Positions 17,411 through 26,231 of a stretch of 64,000 bases of DNA are shown one piece after another. The position numbers and the translations under genes are program-made. The notes below the pieces were generated by a model. That model searched no databases. It saw nothing but the letters and a program-made list of their open reading frames with translations, and was not told the DNA's origin. Numbering within the stretch: the first letter of the stretch is position 1; each line of letters opens with the position of its first letter. The DNA comes from Cellulomonas palmilytica (GTDB lineage Bacteria; Actinomycetota; Actinomycetes; Actinomycetales; Cellulomonadaceae), in assembly GCF_021590045.1 (NCBI RefSeq), contig NZ_CP062221.1:1116001-1180000 (forward strand), given 5' to 3'.

Positions 17411-19501
17411 TCAGGGGACTGCCGCGCTCTGACGCGTCGCTTCCGTGTCCGCGAGCAGTGCCGCGTTGCCCGTGTGGCCCCGGGCGACCGCGCCGGCAGC
17501 ACCCGGTGGGGCGGGAGCGTTGTACGCGCGACCCGACCGGGTCCGGAACGTGTAGCGCGCCCCTGCTGACCCGACCCCGGATGGCGTGAGGACGACAACG
17601 CTGGTCCCCGTGGTCCCCGTGGTCCCCGTGGTCCCCGTGGTCGCCGTGGTCCCCCTGGTCCCCGTCGTGCCCGTGGTCCCCGTGGTGCCCGTGGTGCCCG
17701 TGGTGCCCGTGGTGCTCGGCGCGTGGCTACCCGCGTCGGGCTCGGGCGCGGCCGGACGGCCGGGCACCGCACGATCCGGCTGTCGGGGCCCGGCCAGCAC
17801 GCGCTGGGTGGGGGCGTGGCGTTCGACCGCGAGGTCGAGCCGGTGGACCTCGTGGTGGTGGAACGAGCACAGGAGGACGGCGTTGACGAGGTCTGATGTG
17901 CCACCGTCGCGGTGCCACCACGCGATGTGGTGGACCTCGCAGTAGGCAGGTGGCACCGAGCACCCGTTCCAGGCGCATGCGCGGTCGCGCGCGACCACGG
18001 CGAGCCGCTGCGCTGGTGTGAACGAGCGTCGGGTCCGTCCGACGTCGAGCGGCCTGCCGGCCGCGTCCATCACCACACGCGTCATCGCGCAGTCGCACAA
18101 CGCGGTCGCCAGCTGGGTCGACGACAGCACCGCACCGTCGTCCGTCACTGCGGGTGGCAAGGTGAGGGTGGCCGAAGGGCGAGACGGTGGCTCCTCCGAC
18201 ACGGAGCCGGAAGGTCGGTGTCTCCGCGCCGCGCGCCGTCGGAGCTCGACCCACGTCTCGGCCGGCACGAGCAGCGACACGTGGGGGACGGCTCGCCCGG
18301 CACCGTGCGACCCGTCGGCGGACTGCGGACGCTCGCCGTCACCGCGGACCTCGTCGAGAGAATCGGCGACGGTCTGGACCTGCCGTATCGAGGACGACGA
18401 CGAGGCGTCGCGCGCCGTGCCGGCTGCCGAAGCGTCGCTCGCTGCGGTGGAGGTGGGCGCCCCCGGAACCCCGGCGGGCGCGCCGGTGCTCGGTTCGCTC
18501 GTGGACGCGATGCCGGCGATTGCGACCCCGGACGTCGCGCGCGCCGGCGCAGTGTCCTGCGCCGTACAGACGGAGGTGCCCGGGGTCGGCGCTCCGAGCC
18601 GGACGGCGTCCGGCGTCTGCGGCCCGCGTGCAACGGCGCCCGGCGTCGTCGCTCGAGGTGCGACGGCCAGGGGTGCGGCCGTGGAGGGGTGGGCGGCGAG
18701 GGCGGTCAGGGCGTCGGCGCGCGCCTGCTCGGGAGTGCGGTCCTCGTCCGGACGGTGGCCGGTGGCGTCGAGGGCACGCTGCAGAAGGCGACCCGCGACG
18801 GGGTCGAGGCGACCGCGCAGGTGGGTGCCGTCCGGCGCGTGGGTCAGGACGAGGAAGCGCGCGCGGTGCTGGGCGGCCCGCTGGTCCTCGAGGTGGTCGT
18901 CGTCCTGCTCCGCGACCCAGGCGGTGAGGGTGCGGCCGAACTCGCGTGCGTCGACCCCGCGGGCGAGCTCGATGACCGCCGCCTGGCCCTGCGGGGCGCG
19001 CAACGCCTCGGCGACCGCCGCCGGTGCCTGCTCCAGCGTGCGCGCGAGGACGTCGACGTGCCCGTCGCGCACGACGCCCTCGGTCATCGCGTCGCGCACC
19101 GCGGGCAGGCGGGTCAGTGCCTCGGCGGACCGCACCTGCCCGGCGACCTGCCACCGCGTCGAGCCGGTGAGCCGCGCGCGGGTGTCCGCGAACTCGCGCT
19201 GGGCGCCGACCGCGGCGGCGGCGGACTGCTGCGCCGCGAGCACGGGTGAGCGGACGACTGTCACGAGCGCCGCGATGCGGTCGAGCGTCCCCAGTGCCCG
19301 TGCGCGCTGGGGGCCGGACCAGTCGTCGGCTCGCCCGGCGGCCGCCGCGAGGGTCGCGAGCCGGGCGCGCACCCGCTCGAGCTCGACGAGCAGCTGGTCG
19401 GGCGCGAGGCCTTCGCCGCGGCTGCGTGCCGGCAGCGCCGAGGGGGTGACGGCGCGTCCCGCTCCGTCACCCGATTCGGACACTCCCGGCGAATCGAACA
19501 C
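17411..19501 (-). CDS. DUF222 / HNH endonuclease family protein
   Basis: A member of the actinobacterial DUF222-HNH group (13E12-like), often present in several copies per genome and of unclear role. The DUF222 region covers roughly residues 20-260. An Ala/Pro/Thr-rich spacer follows. The HNH nuclease motif is at ~510-550 with CAWNGCSVPPAYCEVHHI and HHHEVH, which include metal-ligand cysteines and catalytic histidines. Residues ~595-633 are Thr-Gly-Thr repeats from a 9-bp minisatellite. The total is 696 aa. GTG at 19501 is chosen because TAGTGT lies exactly 7 nt before it; an ATG seven codons upstream (19522) is open but lies before this promoter. It is divergent from the PPOX gene. Confidence 0.88.
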   Translation of the reverse strand: MFDSPGVSESGDGAGRAVTPSALPARSRGEGLAPDQLLVELERVRARLATLAAAAGRADDWSGPQRARALGTLDRIAALVTVVRSPVLAAQQSAAAAVGAQREFADTRARLTGSTRWQVAGQVRSAEALTRLPAVRDAMTEGVVRDGHVDVLARTLEQAPAAVAEALRAPQGQAAVIELARGVDAREFGRTLTAWVAEQDDDHLEDQRAAQHRARFLVLTHAPDGTHLRGRLDPVAGRLLQRALDATGHRPDEDRTPEQARADALTALAAHPSTAAPLAVAPRATTPGAVARGPQTPDAVRLGAPTPGTSVCTAQDTAPARATSGVAIAGIASTSEPSTGAPAGVPGAPTSTAASDASAAGTARDASSSSSIRQVQTVADSLDEVRGDGERPQSADGSHGAGRAVPHVSLLVPAETWVELRRRAARRHRPSGSVSEEPPSRPSATLTLPPAVTDDGAVLSSTQLATALCDCAMTRVVMDAAGRPLDVGRTRRSFTPAQRLAVVARDRACAWNGCSVPPAYCEVHHIAWWHRDGGTSDLVNAVLLCSFHHHEVHRLDLAVERHAPTQRVLAGPRQPDRAVPGRPAAPEPDAGSHAPSTTGTTGTTGTTGTTGTTGTRGTTATTGTTGTTGTTGTSVVVLTPSGVGSAGARYTFRTRSGRAYNAPAPPGAAGAVARGHTGNAALLADTEATRQSAAVP
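17602..17715 (-). repeat. 9-bp minisatellite coding Thr-Gly-Thr
   Basis: About 12 copies of GGTCCCCGT or GGTGCCCGT on the plus strand, read on the minus strand as Thr-Gly-Thr. Unit changes keep the frame. Confidence 0.8.
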
Positions 19502-19508
19502 GTGTACG

Positions 19509-19514
19509 ACACTA
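19509..19514 (-). promoter_or_regulatory. -10 box of the DUF222-HNH gene
   Basis: TAGTGT on the minus strand, 7 nt before GTG at 19501. Confidence 0.55.
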
Positions 19515-19639
19515 GCGACCATGCAAGCCCGGTGGAGCGTCTGTCGAGATCTGTGGACGAGCAGGCGTCAGGCGTCACTCGCGCCGCGTGGTGGCTCGTC
19601 GTCGTCGCGCATGTCAGTGGTCGGCGGTGTGATGGCGGG

Positions 19640-20098
19640 ATGGGTGCACGAGTGCGATGGGTGGACGTGCGGCGCGAGGCGCCGGAGCTGGCCGAGGTGG
19701 TCGAGAGGGTGTTCGGCTCGGGGACCAACAAGACGCTCGCGACGCTGCGCGCGGACGGCTCGCCGCGCATCTCCGGCACGGAGCTGGAGATCGGCGACGA
19801 CGTGACGCTCGGCATGATGCCGGCGTCGCGCAAGCTGCAGGACGTGCTGCGGGACCCGCGCGTCGCGATCCACTCGCCGACGCTCGAGCCGCCGCAGGAC
19901 CAGAAGCAGTGGGTCGGCGACGCGAAGCTCGCCGGCCGGCTCGTCGAGATCCCGCTGCCGCCCGGTGCGCTGCCCGGCGCGTACTTCGCGCTCGACGTCA
20001 CCGAGGTGGTGCACACGGGCCTCGACGAGGCGGCGACGAGGCTCGTCGTCACGGCCTGGCACCCGGGCCGTGGCGTCACGCGCGTCGAGCGCGAGTAG
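19640..20098 (+). CDS. PPOX-class FMN/F420-binding family protein
   Basis: A pyridoxamine-5'-phosphate-oxidase-like split-barrel protein of 152 aa. The segment KTLATLRADGSPRISGTELE near residues 30-49 is the characteristic first strand pair, and VAIHSPTL and KLAGRLVEI follow as in F420- or flavin-binding members. Its substrate cannot be read from sequence; many actinobacterial members are F420-dependent reductases of unknown target. ATG at 19640 is used; in-frame GTG codons at 19652 and 19661 are close alternatives. It is followed by a 16-bp minisatellite and then the thiamine-binding-like gene. Confidence 0.82.
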   Translation: MGARVRWVDVRREAPELAEVVERVFGSGTNKTLATLRADGSPRISGTELEIGDDVTLGMMPASRKLQDVLRDPRVAIHSPTLEPPQDQKQWVGDAKLAGRLVEIPLPPGALPGAYFALDVTEVVHTGLDEAATRLVVTAWHPGRGVTRVERE

Positions 20099-20147
20099 CC
20101 GCACCGGGTTCGCGTCCAGGAGTGCGACGAGCGGGGGCGTCGCGTTC

Positions 20148-20275
20148 GGTCGGCGTCGTGGTGGGTCGGCGTCGTGGTGGGCCGGCGTCGTGGTGGGTCG
20201 GCGTTGTGGTGGGCCGGCGTCGTGGTGGGTCGGCGTTGCGGTCGGTCGGCGTTGCGGTGGGCCGGCGCTCGGGTG
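20148..20275. repeat. 16-bp tandem repeat, 8 copies
   Basis: Eight units such as GGTCGGCGTCGTGGTG and GGCCGGCGTCGTGGTG fill the gap before the next gene. The unit shares about 12 of 16 positions with the 16-bp array at 13153-13248 after rotation. Confidence 0.85.
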
Positions 20276-20288
20276 CAGGGTCGGACGC

Positions 20289-20612
20289 ATGCTGGTCGCG
20301 TTCTCCGTCTCACCGCTCGGCGCGGGCGAGTCGGTCTCGGGCGCCGTCGCGGACGCGGTCCGCGTGGTGCGTGAGTCCGGTCTCCCGAACAGCACCGACG
20401 CCATGTTCACCACGATCGAGGGCGAGTGGGACGAGGTGATGGACGTGGTCCGCCGTGCCACCGAGGCCGTCGGTCGGCACGGGAACCGCGTCAGCCTGGT
20501 CCTGAAGGCCGACATCCGGCCCGGGCACACCGGTGAGCTCTCGGGCAAGGTCGAGCGGCTGGAGGCCGCTCTCGGGCGGCCCGACGACGAGAGCGCCGAC
20601 CCGCGCGGCTGA
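20289..20612 (+). CDS. MTH1187/YkoF-like thiamine-binding family protein
   Basis: A 107-aa protein of the MTH1187 family (small ferredoxin-fold proteins, several of which bind thiamine or hydroxymethylpyrimidine). The N-terminal strand MLVAFSVSPLG, the helix with ADAVRVVRESGLP, the segment MFTTIEGEWDEVMDVV and the strand NRVSLVLKADIR match the family in order and the length is typical. It is probably cytoplasmic. GGGTC precedes the ATG by 6 nt; there is no clear leaderless box. The short Asp/Glu C-terminus is unremarkable. Confidence 0.8.
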   Translation: MLVAFSVSPLGAGESVSGAVADAVRVVRESGLPNSTDAMFTTIEGEWDEVMDVVRRATEAVGRHGNRVSLVLKADIRPGHTGELSGKVERLEAALGRPDDESADPRG

Positions 20613-21144
20613 CCGGTTCGCCCGCGGCCTCACCCGCGGCTGCACCCGCGGCTCATGGTCGAGCGGGCACTGGAGGGTCGTCGAGGCTACGTCCCGCAGG
20701 CCGTCGAGCAAGGCGCCGGACGGGGTGTCCCAGGCGTCGTCGTCGGCGTGCCGCGCGCGTGTCGCGCGACACGGTGCGGGCCGCGGTGGACGGCACGTGA
20801 CACCCGCGCCCGACCGGGCCAGGATGGCGCCCGGGAGCGGTCACGGCCTCGTCGTCCGACCTCGTCGTCGCCGTCACCCGCACGGCCCTGTCCTGCGGCG
20901 GAACCTGACCCGTCCGGCGGACAGACCGGACATTCGCGGCCATGCGAGAGTATGCACGCGACGACCGCCACGCGGTCGGTCGGACGGACGGTCCGGCTCG
21001 GGAGCAGGGCCGCCGCGGTCCGCGCCGCCCGCTACCCGCACCAGCACGACCACGCGCGACAGCACCACACGCACGACAGCACCACGAACGACAGCACGAC
21101 CCGCACGCACGACGCAGCGCGACCCAGGAAGGCCGGCGAGACGG
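20613..21144. other. Intergenic before the RAMA-domain gene
   Basis: No gene recognised. GAGTAT at 20948-20953 may be a -10 box, giving a ~185-nt leader. The part from about 21030 to 21115 is rich in CACGACAGCAC-type short repeats. Confidence 0.4.
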
Positions 21145-23211
21145 ATGCCTCTGTTCGAGCTCGACGACGGCCGGCCGCGCCTCGTCCAGCCGATGCAGCC
21201 GCTCCCGGCGTCGTTCTCGCAGGACCTGGCGCTGCTGGTGCAGCACCATCTCGCGGCGATCGCGGGGGAGCCGCTGTTCCCGGTGCGGTACCGGGCGAGC
21301 GCGCCGGACCACGCGGACCTGCCGGAGCTGCTGGCGCTGGACTCGACGGGTCGTGCGGTGGTCCTGGAGGCGGTCCAGGTGCTCGACGACGACGCGGTGG
21401 TCGCGGCGCTGCGGCACGCGGGCGCGGCGTCGCGCATGACGTCGACGGACCTGGCGCGGGCGTACCACGCGGACCCGGAGCGGTTCGCGGTGGACTTCGC
21501 GGCGTTCCGTGAGCAGGTGGCGTTCGGGATGACGTCGAGCCGCCGCGAGGGTGTGCGGCTGGTGGTGGTGTGCTCGGAGGTCGCGCCGGAGGCGGCGGAC
21601 ACGCTGGGTTACCTGCGTGGTCCGGGCCGGCACGTGGACGTGCTGCAGCTCGGCGTGGTGCGCGGGGTCGACGACCGCCGGTTCCTGGACGTGTCGCCGC
21701 TCGCGCGGCACGAGACGGTGCGCCGTCCGGTGGAGCCGACCGCGTTGCGGTTGGTGCGGTCGAGCGAGGCGTCGTTCGCGACGGCGATGGCGTACGAGGA
21801 CGGTCGGCGTCGTCCGCCGTCGCCGGTGGGCTCACCGCGTGCGGGTGCGCCGGGTCTGCCTTCGACGTCGGCGTTCCCGGGTGGTGGTCCTTCGGCCGGC
21901 GACGGTGGGGGTCGCCCGGCGTCCGCGTCCGTCCCGGCGATCCCTGCGGTCCCGCCCCCGCCTCGTCCGACGAGCGTGCCGGGTACGACGAGCGCGCGGG
22001 GAGCCGCCCGGTCGAGCGCCCCGACGCCCGCGTCCGGCGTCGCGGCGAGCATGACGAGCGGACCCACGACGAGCGGACCCACGACGAGCGGACCCACGGC
22101 CAGCGGACCGACGACGAGCGGACCGACGACGAGCGGACCGACGACGAGCGGACCGACGACGAGCATGACGAGCACGCCCGGCCCGACCAGGTCGAGCACG
22201 AGGGCCAAGGACGCCCGCCCGGCGTCGGAGACGGTCTCGTCGACGGCGCTGCCGGTCGCGGGCACCCCGAGCGCGCAGGTCGGTGCGCAGACCCGCGCGG
22301 TCCCGGCGGTCGTCCCGCCCTCGGCGCCGCGTTCGTCGTCGTCGTCGGTGCACGGCCCGGCGGCACCGCGCGGGGGTGCGCCGGCGTCGTTCGCGCCCCG
22401 CTCGTACTCGCCGCCGGCGAACCGCACGACGTCCCCGTACGTGCCGCCGGCGAACCACGCGCCGACGAGCGACGTGCCGTCGAACCCTGACCTCGCGAAG
22501 CCCGCGACGGCGTTCGGCGCGGTCGTCGGGACGGGTGCGATGCCGTCCATCCCGGTGACGCCGCGCTCGACGACGGGGTCGCGTGGGACGAGCACGGCTC
22601 CGACGCCCGCGACGGCCCGCCCGGACGGCGGGCGCGGCGACGGGGTGTCGCCGCTGTTCGAGGCGCTCGCGGACGTGCTGTCGGGCCCGGTCGCACCGAC
22701 CGACCGCGCGGGCGCGGGCGCACCCGCGAGGCCGTGGCGCGACGACGCGCTCGCGGGGTCCGAGTCGGCGAACGCGTCCCAGGTCGGTCCCGTGGCGCCG
22801 CACCCGCACGGTCTGAGCGCGGCCGCGGAGGCCTGGCCGCAGTCCCTGCCCCCGGCTCCGGCGACGTCGACCGCGCCCGCGGCGCTCCCGGCCCCGCCCG
22901 CACCTCCCGCGGCGCCCGAGCCCGAGCCGCGTGACCCGAACCTGCCGTACCCGGAGCTCGCGATGCTGGCCAAGCGTCGCCGTGCGCTGGCGACGCTGGT
23001 GTGGCTGCGGGAGCGGCGGGGGCAGCGGCTCGTCGCGGAGCTGCAGTCGGACGGCACGATCCTGCTGCCGGACGGCGCGCTGTTCGTCGACCCGGGGGAC
23101 GCGGCGGCGTACGCGTCGGGGTCGACGGTCGAGGTCGACGGCTGGCGCGCGTGGCGGCTGGGCGACGGCGGTCCGACGCTCGCGGAGGCCACGGGCCGCG
23201 ACGACGTCTGA
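21145..23211 (+). CDS. Degenerate nuclease-like protein with C-terminal RAMA domain
   Basis: A 688-aa protein in three parts. Residues ~1-195 look like an N-terminal PD-(D/E)XK (NucS/DUF91-like) fold: ELLALDSTGRAVVLEAVQV has the spacing of the D...ExK active site, but the usual Lys is Val (EAV), and a helix (LRHAGAASRMTSTDL) and the strand VRLVVVCSEV follow as in that group. Residues ~200-600 are Pro/Ser/Thr/Ala-rich and probably disordered, with TTSGP repeats. Residues ~605-685 (RGQRLVAELQSDGTILLPDG, then DPGDAAAYA and VDGWRAW) match the RAMA domain, predicted to read modified DNA in restriction systems. No methyltransferase or other restriction gene is adjacent. AGGAAGG lies 12 nt before the ATG. 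The nuclease-like call is tentative; the RAMA call is firmer. Confidence 0.7.
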   Translation: MPLFELDDGRPRLVQPMQPLPASFSQDLALLVQHHLAAIAGEPLFPVRYRASAPDHADLPELLALDSTGRAVVLEAVQVLDDDAVVAALRHAGAASRMTSTDLARAYHADPERFAVDFAAFREQVAFGMTSSRREGVRLVVVCSEVAPEAADTLGYLRGPGRHVDVLQLGVVRGVDDRRFLDVSPLARHETVRRPVEPTALRLVRSSEASFATAMAYEDGRRRPPSPVGSPRAGAPGLPSTSAFPGGGPSAGDGGGRPASASVPAIPAVPPPPRPTSVPGTTSARGAARSSAPTPASGVAASMTSGPTTSGPTTSGPTASGPTTSGPTTSGPTTSGPTTSMTSTPGPTRSSTRAKDARPASETVSSTALPVAGTPSAQVGAQTRAVPAVVPPSAPRSSSSSVHGPAAPRGGAPASFAPRSYSPPANRTTSPYVPPANHAPTSDVPSNPDLAKPATAFGAVVGTGAMPSIPVTPRSTTGSRGTSTAPTPATARPDGGRGDGVSPLFEALADVLSGPVAPTDRAGAGAPARPWRDDALAGSESANASQVGPVAPHPHGLSAAAEAWPQSLPPAPATSTAPAALPAPPAPPAAPEPEPRDPNLPYPELAMLAKRRRALATLVWLRERRGQRLVAELQSDGTILLPDGALFVDPGDAAAYASGSTVEVDGWRAWRLGDGGPTLAEATGRDDV
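22053..22165 (+). repeat. 15-bp repeats coding Thr-Thr-Ser-Gly-Pro
   Basis: Seven or eight copies of a unit like ACGAGCGGACCCACG inside the disordered linker. Frame is preserved. Confidence 0.8.
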
Positions 23212-23234
23212 CGGCGGCGGCCGGCGCGGGACGG

Positions 23235-24356
23235 TCAGGTCCAGCCGTACCCGGCGGACCACCGGTCGAGCTCGGCGTACACGCGCGCCCGGACGGATGG
23301 TGCGGACAGCACGAGGTCGTGCATCCCGCCGGCGATCCGCACGACGGTGACGCACGGCCCGAGCTGCACGGCGCGGCGGGCGAGGAGCTCGACGTCGAGC
23401 ACGATGTCGGCGGACCGCATGTCCTCGTGCCAGCGCGGCGTGATGAGGGTGCGGGTGGACGCCATCATGAGGATCGGCACGTCGACGGTGAGCCCGCGCG
23501 CGACGAGCGTGTGCCCGGTCATGATCGCGGACAGCCACCCGGCGCGGACGGGGAACGCGGGCGTGGGGCGCCAGCGCTCGTCGAACGTCCACTCGCCGCC
23601 GGTCGCGGCGGACAGGGTGCGGTTGTAGTAGCCGGGGTCGATGTTCGGCAGGGGCGCCTTGGGCTGGAACCGGGCGAGCTGCGCGACGGCGGGGCTGGAC
23701 AGGTGTCGCAGCAGGCCGGAGCCCTGGAGCTCGAGCCAGGGGGAGTTGAGGACGAGCCCGGCGACGCGTCCGGGGTTGCGGTGCGCCCAGAGGGCGGCGA
23801 CGAGCCCGCCGGTGGAGTGCCCCATGAGCACGACGCGCGCGTGCGCGCCGAGCTCGTCGCGGACGACGGCGAGGGCGGCGGCGAGCTCCTCGTCGTACGT
23901 CTCGAGGTCGTCGACGTAGCCGGGGGTCTGGTGCGCGCGCAGGCTGCGGCCGTACTTGCGCAGGTCGAGCGCGTAGAACGCGACGCCGCGCGCGGTCCAG
24001 TGCTCGGCGAGCCCGGTCTGGAAGAAGTAGTCGGACCAGCCGTGCAGGTACAGCACGGCGCGTGCGGGGCGCAGCGCCTCGTCGGTCGGGGGCCGGTGCC
24101 GGACGAGGGTCGCGACGACCGCGCCCTCGTCGTCGGGGGTGAGGTACAGGGTCTGCGCCTCGTAGCCGGGGCCGAGCACGTCGGGCACCCAGGTGCCGGG
24201 CGGGGACTGGACGGTGGGGACGTCCTCGTCGGGCACGTCCTGGTCGGGCACGTCCTGGTCGGGCACGTCCGCGGCGCGCTCGTCGGGCCCGGGAGGGAGC
24301 GGGGCGTCGGGGGAGGCCGACGAGCGGTCCGTCCCGCCGGTCGTCACGTCGCCCAC
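23235..24356 (-). CDS. Alpha/beta hydrolase (serine aminopeptidase S33-like)
   Basis: A 373-aa hydrolase of the monoacylglycerol-lipase/S33 group. The oxyanion region VLYLHGWSDYFFQ is at ~100-112 and the nucleophile elbow MGHSTGG at ~174-180; an Asp (VDVPILMMAS region) and a C-terminal His (AGGMHDL) complete the triad. The N-terminal ~50 residues are Pro/Asp-rich, with three PDQDV-type repeats, and lack a signal peptide. It ends 23 nt from the convergent RAMA gene and follows the dehydrogenase gene by 27 nt on the same strand, so they may be cotranscribed. GTG at 24356 has GAGGGGG upstream. Substrate unknown. Confidence 0.87.
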   Translation of the reverse strand: MGDVTTGGTDRSSASPDAPLPPGPDERAADVPDQDVPDQDVPDEDVPTVQSPPGTWVPDVLGPGYEAQTLYLTPDDEGAVVATLVRHRPPTDEALRPARAVLYLHGWSDYFFQTGLAEHWTARGVAFYALDLRKYGRSLRAHQTPGYVDDLETYDEELAAALAVVRDELGAHARVVLMGHSTGGLVAALWAHRNPGRVAGLVLNSPWLELQGSGLLRHLSSPAVAQLARFQPKAPLPNIDPGYYNRTLSAATGGEWTFDERWRPTPAFPVRAGWLSAIMTGHTLVARGLTVDVPILMMASTRTLITPRWHEDMRSADIVLDVELLARRAVQLGPCVTVVRIAGGMHDLVLSAPSVRARVYAELDRWSAGYGWT

Positions 24357-24383
24357 CGCGCCACCCCCTCGTGCCCGACCGCG

Positions 24384-25340
24384 TCAGACCGTCAGGACGA
24401 TCTTGCCGAACTGCTCACCGGCGTCGAGCCGCCGCAGCGCGTCGTGGGCCCGCGCGAGCGGGAACGTCGTGTCGACGAGCGGGCGCACGCCCGTCCGGGC
24501 GAGGAACGCGAGCAGGTGCTGCAGGTCGTCGCGTGAGCCCATGGTGACGCCGGCGACGGTGATCTCGGAGAAGAAGAGGCGCGTGAGCTCGGCGGCGGTC
24601 GGGTCGCCCGAGGTGGCGCCGGCGACGACGACGGTCCCGCCGGGTCGGACGGAGCGCATGGTGTGCGACCAGGTGGCGCGGCCGACGGTCTCGAGCACGA
24701 GGTCGACGCGCGGCACGCGGGCGCCGGTCTCGACGGCGGCGGCCGCACCGAGCTCGAGGGCGCGCGCCCGGCGCTCGTCGGAACGGCTGGTGACGAGCAC
24801 CTCGAGCCCGGCCGCGGCGCCGAGCAGGATCGCGGCGGTCGCGACGCCGCCGCCGGCGCCCTGCACGAGCACGCGCTGCCCGGGGGTGGCGCGGCCGGTG
24901 GTGAACAGCATCCGGTAGGCGGTGAGCCACGCGGTGGGCAGGCACGCGGCCTCGACGAACGAGAGCTCGGCGGGCTTGTCGACGAGGTTCCAGGTGGGCA
25001 CGGCGACGCGTTCGGCGAGGGTGCCGGGGTACCGCTCGGACAGCAGGGACCGCGGTTCGTCGGGTCCGACGCCGTGCCCGGACGCACCGCCGATGACGCC
25101 GTGGACGACGACCTCGCGCCCGTCGACGACGCCCGCCGCGTCGGTGCCGAGGACCATGGGCAGCTGCTCGGCGAGCAGCCCGACGCCGCGCAGCGACCAC
25201 AGGTCGTGGTGGTTGAGCGCGGCGGCGCGCACGTCCACCACTGACCAGTGCTCGCGCGTCCTGGGCTCGGGTCGGTCGCCGACCTCGAGGCCGGAGACGG
25301 GGTCGTCGGGCGAGAAGGCACGTGCGTAGGCCGCGATCAC
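24384..25340 (-). CDS. Zinc-type alcohol dehydrogenase-like (MDR) oxidoreductase
   Basis: A 318-aa medium-chain dehydrogenase/reductase. The GroES-like N-terminal domain contains AALNHHDLWSLRG and LGTDAAGVV; the Rossmann domain has VLVQGAGGGVATAA near residue 160-173, the NADPH-binding loop of the quinone-oxidoreductase branch. The catalytic-zinc Cys and the structural-zinc Cys cluster are not evident, so it is probably a zinc-independent quinone/enone reductase. GTG at 25340 is 6 nt after TAACGT, a leaderless start. The hydrolase gene follows closely. Confidence 0.87.
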   Translation of the reverse strand: MIAAYARAFSPDDPVSGLEVGDRPEPRTREHWSVVDVRAAALNHHDLWSLRGVGLLAEQLPMVLGTDAAGVVDGREVVVHGVIGGASGHGVGPDEPRSLLSERYPGTLAERVAVPTWNLVDKPAELSFVEAACLPTAWLTAYRMLFTTGRATPGQRVLVQGAGGGVATAAILLGAAAGLEVLVTSRSDERRARALELGAAAAVETGARVPRVDLVLETVGRATWSHTMRSVRPGGTVVVAGATSGDPTAAELTRLFFSEITVAGVTMGSRDDLQHLLAFLARTGVRPLVDTTFPLARAHDALRRLDAGEQFGKIVLTV

Positions 25341-25346
25341 ACGGTC

Positions 25347-25352
25347 ACGTTA
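25347..25352 (-). promoter_or_regulatory. -10 box of the MDR gene
   Basis: TAACGT on the minus strand, 6 nt before GTG at 25340. Confidence 0.55.
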
Positions 25353-25401
25353 CCGACGGGTAGCCGCCGAGACCCGCGGTTCGCGCGCGACGACGTCAGG
25401 C

Positions 25402-26118
25402 TCATCCGCCCGGCCGGTCCAGCGGGTCGGGGAACACGGTGAGCAGCTGCCGGCTCACGAGCCCCACGGTCCGCGCGAGCGCGTCGCGCGCGGCGGCGGC
25501 GACGAACCCGATGTCCCGCAGGTGCCACAGCGTGAGTGCGCTCGCCCACGCGGCGTCGCGCGCCTTGTCGATCGAGAAGCTCGACACGAGGTCCGCGACG
25601 GGCGACAGCTCACCGCCCGCGGCGACGATCCGCTGGTCGAGGAACGACTGCCGGATGGGCCGCACGACCTCGGCGAGCACGTCGTTGACCCGCTCGAAGT
25701 CGGCGTGCACGCCGCGCGTGGTGGGCGAGATCCCGCGCGCCTCGCACGTCGCGACCACGGCGAGCGCCAGGTCGTGGTTGATGTGCGCGTTCATCCCGGC
25801 GAGCGCGAACTGGACGGGCCAGATCCGCGGGTGCGCACGACGCTCGACGAGCGGCGCCCACGCCCGGTTGACGGTCCGTCGCGCGGCGAGGTCCCGCGGT
25901 ACGTCGAGGTACAGGTCGGCGAACCGGACGTCGAGGTCCTCGACGAACGCGGGGTCCGCGAACGTGCCGTCGACGACGCGACGAGCGACGAGCACGGTGA
26001 CCTGCCGGTACACGTCGCTGAACACGCCGAGCCCGTCCGCGTGCGGCCACTGCTCGCGCTCGGCGTCCATCGCGGCGACCACGCGCCCCAGTGCGACCGA
26101 CCCCACGACCTGCCCCAT
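25402..26118 (-). CDS. DUF5995 family protein
   Basis: A 238-aa cytoplasmic protein of the DUF5995 family, function unknown. Conserved-looking features are FALAGMNAHINHDLALAV (~112-129) with a His pair, the segment WAPLVERR, and an all-helical pattern. The NAHINHDL signature is what I used for the family call. The start at 26118 is chosen because the N-terminus GQVVGSVALGRVVAAMDAE begins there and CACAGT lies 6 nt upstream; the frame stays open far beyond without similarity. It lies between the MDR gene and the mycothiol-dependent isomerase-like gene, same strand, and may be transcribed separately. Confidence 0.75.
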   Translation of the reverse strand: MGQVVGSVALGRVVAAMDAEREQWPHADGLGVFSDVYRQVTVLVARRVVDGTFADPAFVEDLDVRFADLYLDVPRDLAARRTVNRAWAPLVERRAHPRIWPVQFALAGMNAHINHDLALAVVATCEARGISPTTRGVHADFERVNDVLAEVVRPIRQSFLDQRIVAAGGELSPVADLVSSFSIDKARDAAWASALTLWHLRDIGFVAAAARDALARTVGLVSRQLLTVFPDPLDRPGG

Positions 26119-26231
26119 GCGACCACTGTGGCCGAGCCCGCGCCCCGTGCCCAGGATGAAGAGCGAGGTGACGAGCAGGCGAAGGGCGCAGGCGACGAGC
26201 GCGGGACGACGAGCGCGGGACGACGAGCGTG

